Assembly: GCA_001830645.1 (NCBI GenBank)
Contig: MIBM01000001.1
Span: 1-8,615, forward strand
From: Spirochaetes bacterium RIFOXYC1_FULL_54_7
GTDB lineage: Bacteria > Spirochaetota > Spirochaetia > Treponematales > UBA12059
Direction of reading: 5' to 3'
Length of the DNA: 8,615 nucleotides
The position numbers and the translations under genes were made by a program. Of the stretch, positions 6,848 through 8,615 are shown piece after piece; position 1 is the stretch's first letter; each line of letters begins with the position of its first letter. The notes below the pieces were generated by a model. It was not told the origin of the DNA and did no database searches. It saw nothing but the letters and a program-made list of their open reading frames with translations.

Positions 6848-7042
6848 TCAAGCCGATAGTTCAGCCAGATAGCCGGTGCGTACGCAGGTTTCAAAGAGTT
6901 CCCTGGTCATGAACTCCTCGCTGACATCCTCCCAGTCCTCACGTCTGCGCACGATGCGCACCACATAGCCGTTCTCGATTTCAGTGACAAGCTCGAGTAT
7001 CGATGGCGACAGGTCGGTGCTCTTGATGGCAAAAGTTTTCAT
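6848..7042 (-). CDS. Small hypothetical protein (64 aa), possibly Phd/YefM-like
   Basis: I do not recognise a named family. The open frame reaches back to an ATG at 7201, but I choose the ATG at 7042-7040 because a full AGGAGG (7054-7049) lies 6 nt before it; a second ATG at 7048 touches that site directly and is too close. The 64-residue product begins MKTFAIKSTDLSPSILEL and is acidic. Residues 15-32 (ILELVTEIENGYVVRIVR) follow a helix-then-strand pattern like Phd/YefM antitoxins ('LL-EVE-GE-VVITR'). The rest (42-62) is a predicted helix ending RTGYLAEL. No toxin-like gene adjoins it, so an antitoxin role is only a weak suggestion. It is on the galK strand, 258 nt upstream, and could be cotranscribed. 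The upstream Arg-rich extension to 7201 looks non-coding. Confidence 0.65.
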   Translation of the reverse strand: MKTFAIKSTDLSPSILELVTEIENGYVVRIVRRREDWEDVSEEFMTRELFETCVRTGYLAELSA

Positions 7043-7048
7043 GTCCAT

Positions 7049-7054
7049 CCTCCT
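7049..7054 (-). promoter_or_regulatory. Strong ribosome binding site of the 64-aa gene
   Basis: AGGAGG on the minus strand with 6-nt spacing to the ATG at 7042. It is the best Shine-Dalgarno sequence in the window and the main reason to call this short gene real and to set its start. Confidence 0.8.
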
Positions 7055-7067
7055 GGGTTTCCTTGAC

Positions 7068-7118
7068 CTGTTTGAAAGGTCTTCGGCCGATTTCAAAAGT
7101 CTGTTGCTTCTGAAACAG
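7068..7118. repeat. Nested and competing inverted repeats upstream of the 64-aa gene
   Basis: TTTGAAA (7071-7077) is the inverse of TTTCAAA (7091-7097), with a 13-nt loop. Next to it CTGTT (7101-7105) is the inverse of AACAG (7114-7118). In addition CTGTTT (7068-7073) can pair with AAACAG (7113-7118), which excludes both smaller stems. The block ends 14 nt before the AGGAGG of the small gene in its sense direction. Inside the first stem, GGTC (7078-7081) pairs with GGCC (7085-7088) through a T-G wobble only on the plus strand, so the functional strand is unclear. Confidence 0.4.
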
Positions 7119-7179
7119 CCTCTCTTACTTAGAATTTCGACCATCCGGCTCCGGTGTTTAGCTTTATCGTTCAAGAGCC

Positions 7180-7193
7180 CACCCGGACGGGTG
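7180..7193. repeat. 14-bp dyad CACCCG-GA-CGGGTG
   Basis: Six-base arms are perfectly inverted around a 2-bp centre. It lies 31 bp upstream of the predicted -35 of the helicase promoter and upstream of the 64-aa gene on the other strand. It could be an operator for either; no known regulator motif is recognised. Confidence 0.35.
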
Positions 7194-7224
7194 CCCGACA
7201 TACAGGTTGCATGAGGCCGCGGAC

Positions 7225-7254
7225 TGGACTACCCTTTCTTGCTTGGTGTATACT
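7225..7254 (+). promoter_or_regulatory. Predicted sigma70-type promoter for the DEAD-box helicase
   Basis: TGGACT (7225-7230, 4 of 6 to TTGACA) and TATACT (7249-7254, 5 of 6 to TATAAT) are separated by 18 bp. The start would fall near 7261, giving a leader of about 74 nt before the ATG at 7335. Confidence 0.5.
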
Positions 7255-7259
7255 TCCGC

Positions 7260-7271
7260 ATCCCGCGGGAT
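7260..7271. promoter_or_regulatory. 12-bp perfect palindrome at the predicted helicase transcription start
   Basis: ATCCCGCGGGAT is exactly self-complementary and covers about -1 to +11 of the predicted start site. That position is typical of a repressor operator. As RNA it would give only a 4-bp stem, so DNA binding by a dimeric protein is the better reading. The regulator is unknown. Confidence 0.45.
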
Positions 7272-7324
7272 CGACTACCCACCGTTACGCTGTTCCCCCG
7301 AGAACCAGAACATCCCCGAGCTAT

Positions 7325-7329
7325 AAGGA
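7325..7329 (+). promoter_or_regulatory. Helicase ribosome binding site
   Basis: AAGGA lies 5 nt before the ATG at 7335. The spacing favours this ATG over the in-frame ATG at 7344, which would be 14 nt away. Confidence 0.7.
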
Positions 7330-7334
7330 ATTAA

Positions 7335-8615
7335 ATGACCTCTATGACGTTCGCCGATTTCGGCCTGTCCGCCTCTGTTCTGGAGGCTTTGACCCGCAAA
7401 GGCTTCGAAGAGCCCACCCCCATCCAGACGCTGGCCATACCGCGCATGCTTGGCGAATCCACCCATCTCCTGGCCAGGGCCCGGACCGGAACCGGCAAGA
7501 CCGCGGCTTTTGGCTTGCCTTTGGTAGACAGACTGAGTGTGGCTGGTCCGAAGGTCAGGGCCCTCATCCTCGTTCCTACCCGTGAGCTGGCCTTGCAGGT
7601 CTCAGGGGAGATTGCCAGTTTTGTAAGCGGTCCCGCCCCTAGGCTGGCTACTGTCTACGGCGGCGCGTCCATGGGTGAGCAGCTGCGCCGCCTTTCGCGG
7701 GGGGTCGACATTGTTGTTGGAACTCCCGGTCGGGTCCTTGACCATATAGACCGCAAAACCCTGGACCTGTCAGGTCTGGAATGGCTGGTGCTGGACGAAG
7801 CCGACGAAATGCTGGACATGGGTTTCATAGAAGATATCGAGCGGGTGCTTGATGCAGCCAATCCCGAACGCCGGGTGGTGCTGTTCTCTGCCACCATGCC
7901 CGCAGCCATCATGCGCATAGCCCGTGACCGTCTTGGCTCCTTCGAGAAGGTGGAGGACGATACCAATCCCGTCCAGGCAGGTCTTACCGACCAGATCTGG
8001 CTCGAGGTGCGTGAACGCGACAAGCTGGAGGCCTTGTGCCGCATAGTAGACTCCGAGGACGAGTTCTATGGCCTGGTGTTCTGCCACACCAAGGTCGAGA
8101 CCGATGGGGTGGCCAGGGCCTTGTCTGATCGAGGCTACGAAGCCGAGGCCCTGCATGGCGATGTATCCCAGGATATGCGGGAGCGCATCCTTGGCCGTTT
8201 CCGGGACAAGAAGTCACTGATCCTGGTGGCCACCGATGTGGCAGCCAGAGGCATAGATGTAGAGAAGCTGACCCATGTGGTCAACTTCAACCTGCCCTTT
8301 GATCCTGAATCATATACGCACCGCATCGGTCGTACAGGCAGGGCAGGGCACAAGGGTACCGCCGTCACCTTCGTTACCCCTGAAGAGTACCGCCGCCTGT
8401 TTGCCCTCAGACGAACCTCCGGCGCCGGCCTGCGCAAGGGTGCCGTCCCCTCGGTTGGCACTGTCATAGAAGCCAAGCGGGCCAGGATACGGATAAAAGC
8501 CGAAGAGGCAGCCCGGGAAATGCTGGGCGTCATCCTGCCTGGCAGTGAGGCAGATTCAGAGGATGCAGGCAATCCGGAGACGGAGAAGCGCCTGGCCGAT
8601 GCCTTGGCCATGGGC
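7335..8615 (+). CDS. DEAD-box ATP-dependent RNA helicase, DeaD/CsdA-like (3' partial)
   Basis: It unwinds short RNA duplexes with ATP, acting in ribosome assembly, mRNA decay or cold adaptation. The frame is open through 427 codons to the right edge. All core motifs are intact: Q motif GFEEPTPIQ (23-31), motif I ARTGTGKT (49-56), Ia PTREL (81-85), TPGR (130-133), II DEAD (154-157), III SAT (185-187), IV-like LVFCHTK (247-253), Va ATDVAARGIDV (299-309) and VI HRIGRTGRAG (329-338). The two RecA domains end near residue 360. The charged stretch after that (RRTSGAGLRKG ... RARIRIKAEEAARE) is where DeaD-type proteins carry a linker before a DbpA-like RNA-binding domain, which would lie outside the window. 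The start at 7335 is set by AAGGA (7325-7329), 5 nt before the ATG; an in-frame ATG at 7344 is a weaker alternative. It has its own promoter with a palindrome at the start site and is not in an operon with its left neighbours. Confidence 0.95.
   Translation, partial: MTSMTFADFGLSASVLEALTRKGFEEPTPIQTLAIPRMLGESTHLLARARTGTGKTAAFGLPLVDRLSVAGPKVRALILVPTRELALQVSGEIASFVSGPAPRLATVYGGASMGEQLRRLSRGVDIVVGTPGRVLDHIDRKTLDLSGLEWLVLDEADEMLDMGFIEDIERVLDAANPERRVVLFSATMPAAIMRIARDRLGSFEKVEDDTNPVQAGLTDQIWLEVRERDKLEALCRIVDSEDEFYGLVFCHTKVETDGVARALSDRGYEAEALHGDVSQDMRERILGRFRDKKSLILVATDVAARGIDVEKLTHVVNFNLPFDPESYTHRIGRTGRAGHKGTAVTFVTPEEYRRLFALRRTSGAGLRKGAVPSVGTVIEAKRARIRIKAEEAAREMLGVILPGSEADSEDAGNPETEKRLADALAMG

Noticed and set aside
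6640..6912. Plus-strand 90-codon open frame across the galK promoter region.
   Set aside because: It lies opposite the galK promoter and the end of the 64-aa gene, has no ribosome binding site and no recognisable pattern.
7043..7201. N-terminal extension of the 64-aa protein back to the ATG at 7201.
   Set aside because: The extra 53 residues are Arg/Ser/Lys-rich and low in pattern, there is no ribosome binding site near 7201, and the AGGAGG before 7042 explains the start fully.
7154..7585. Plus-strand 143-codon open frame overlapping the helicase start.
   Set aside because: It overlaps the start of the helicase gene in another frame and is rich in Pro, Arg and His, as expected for an out-of-frame reading of GC-rich coding DNA.

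Overview
The window is a GC-rich, tightly packed bacterial chromosome segment with seven protein-coding genes and no RNA genes, mobile elements or CRISPR. Frequent AGG (Arg) and ATA (Ile) codons in a GC-rich background, a CheD-type chemotaxis system, an EpsC-like serine acetyltransferase and a GalK with the 'GRTEIGGNHTDH' signature make a motile anaerobe of the spirochaete type (Spirochaeta/Treponema relatives) my best guess. No taxonomic marker is present, so this is inference.

Layout. (1) 1-2187, plus strand: the 3' part of a soluble chemoreceptor-like coiled-coil protein, followed 3 nt later by cheD. The receptor-like protein has a degenerate MCP signalling tip, a second tip-like segment and a CheZ-like D-x-x-x-Q helix. 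(2) 2189-6589, minus strand, read right to left: galK, an SLC45/GPH-type sugar transporter, a patatin-like phospholipase and serine O-acetyltransferase. Adjacent genes overlap by 4, 4 and 25 nt, so this is one translationally coupled operon. Its last gene converges on cheD with one base between the two stop codons. (3) 6590-6847: a 258-nt spacer with a good sigma70-type promoter on the minus strand, giving galK a leader of about 210 nt with two stem-loops. (4) 6848-7042, minus strand: a 64-aa protein with a strong ribosome binding site and a faint Phd/YefM-like pattern. (5) 7043-7334: intergenic DNA with a plus-strand promoter, a 12-bp perfect palindrome at the predicted transcription start, and other inverted repeats. 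(6) 7335-8615, plus strand: a DEAD-box RNA helicase running off the right edge.

How they fit together: the receptor-like protein and CheD are a probable functional pair (CheD deamidates receptor glutamines). GalK and the transporter form a sugar uptake and phosphorylation pair. Patatin and CysE are linked to these only by transcription. The most interesting items are the receptor-like protein with its CheZ-like motif beside CheD, and the galK leader hairpin, whose G-U wobbles fit RNA structure on the galK-sense strand only. I see no clear evidence of a wholly new system such as a defence or mobile island.
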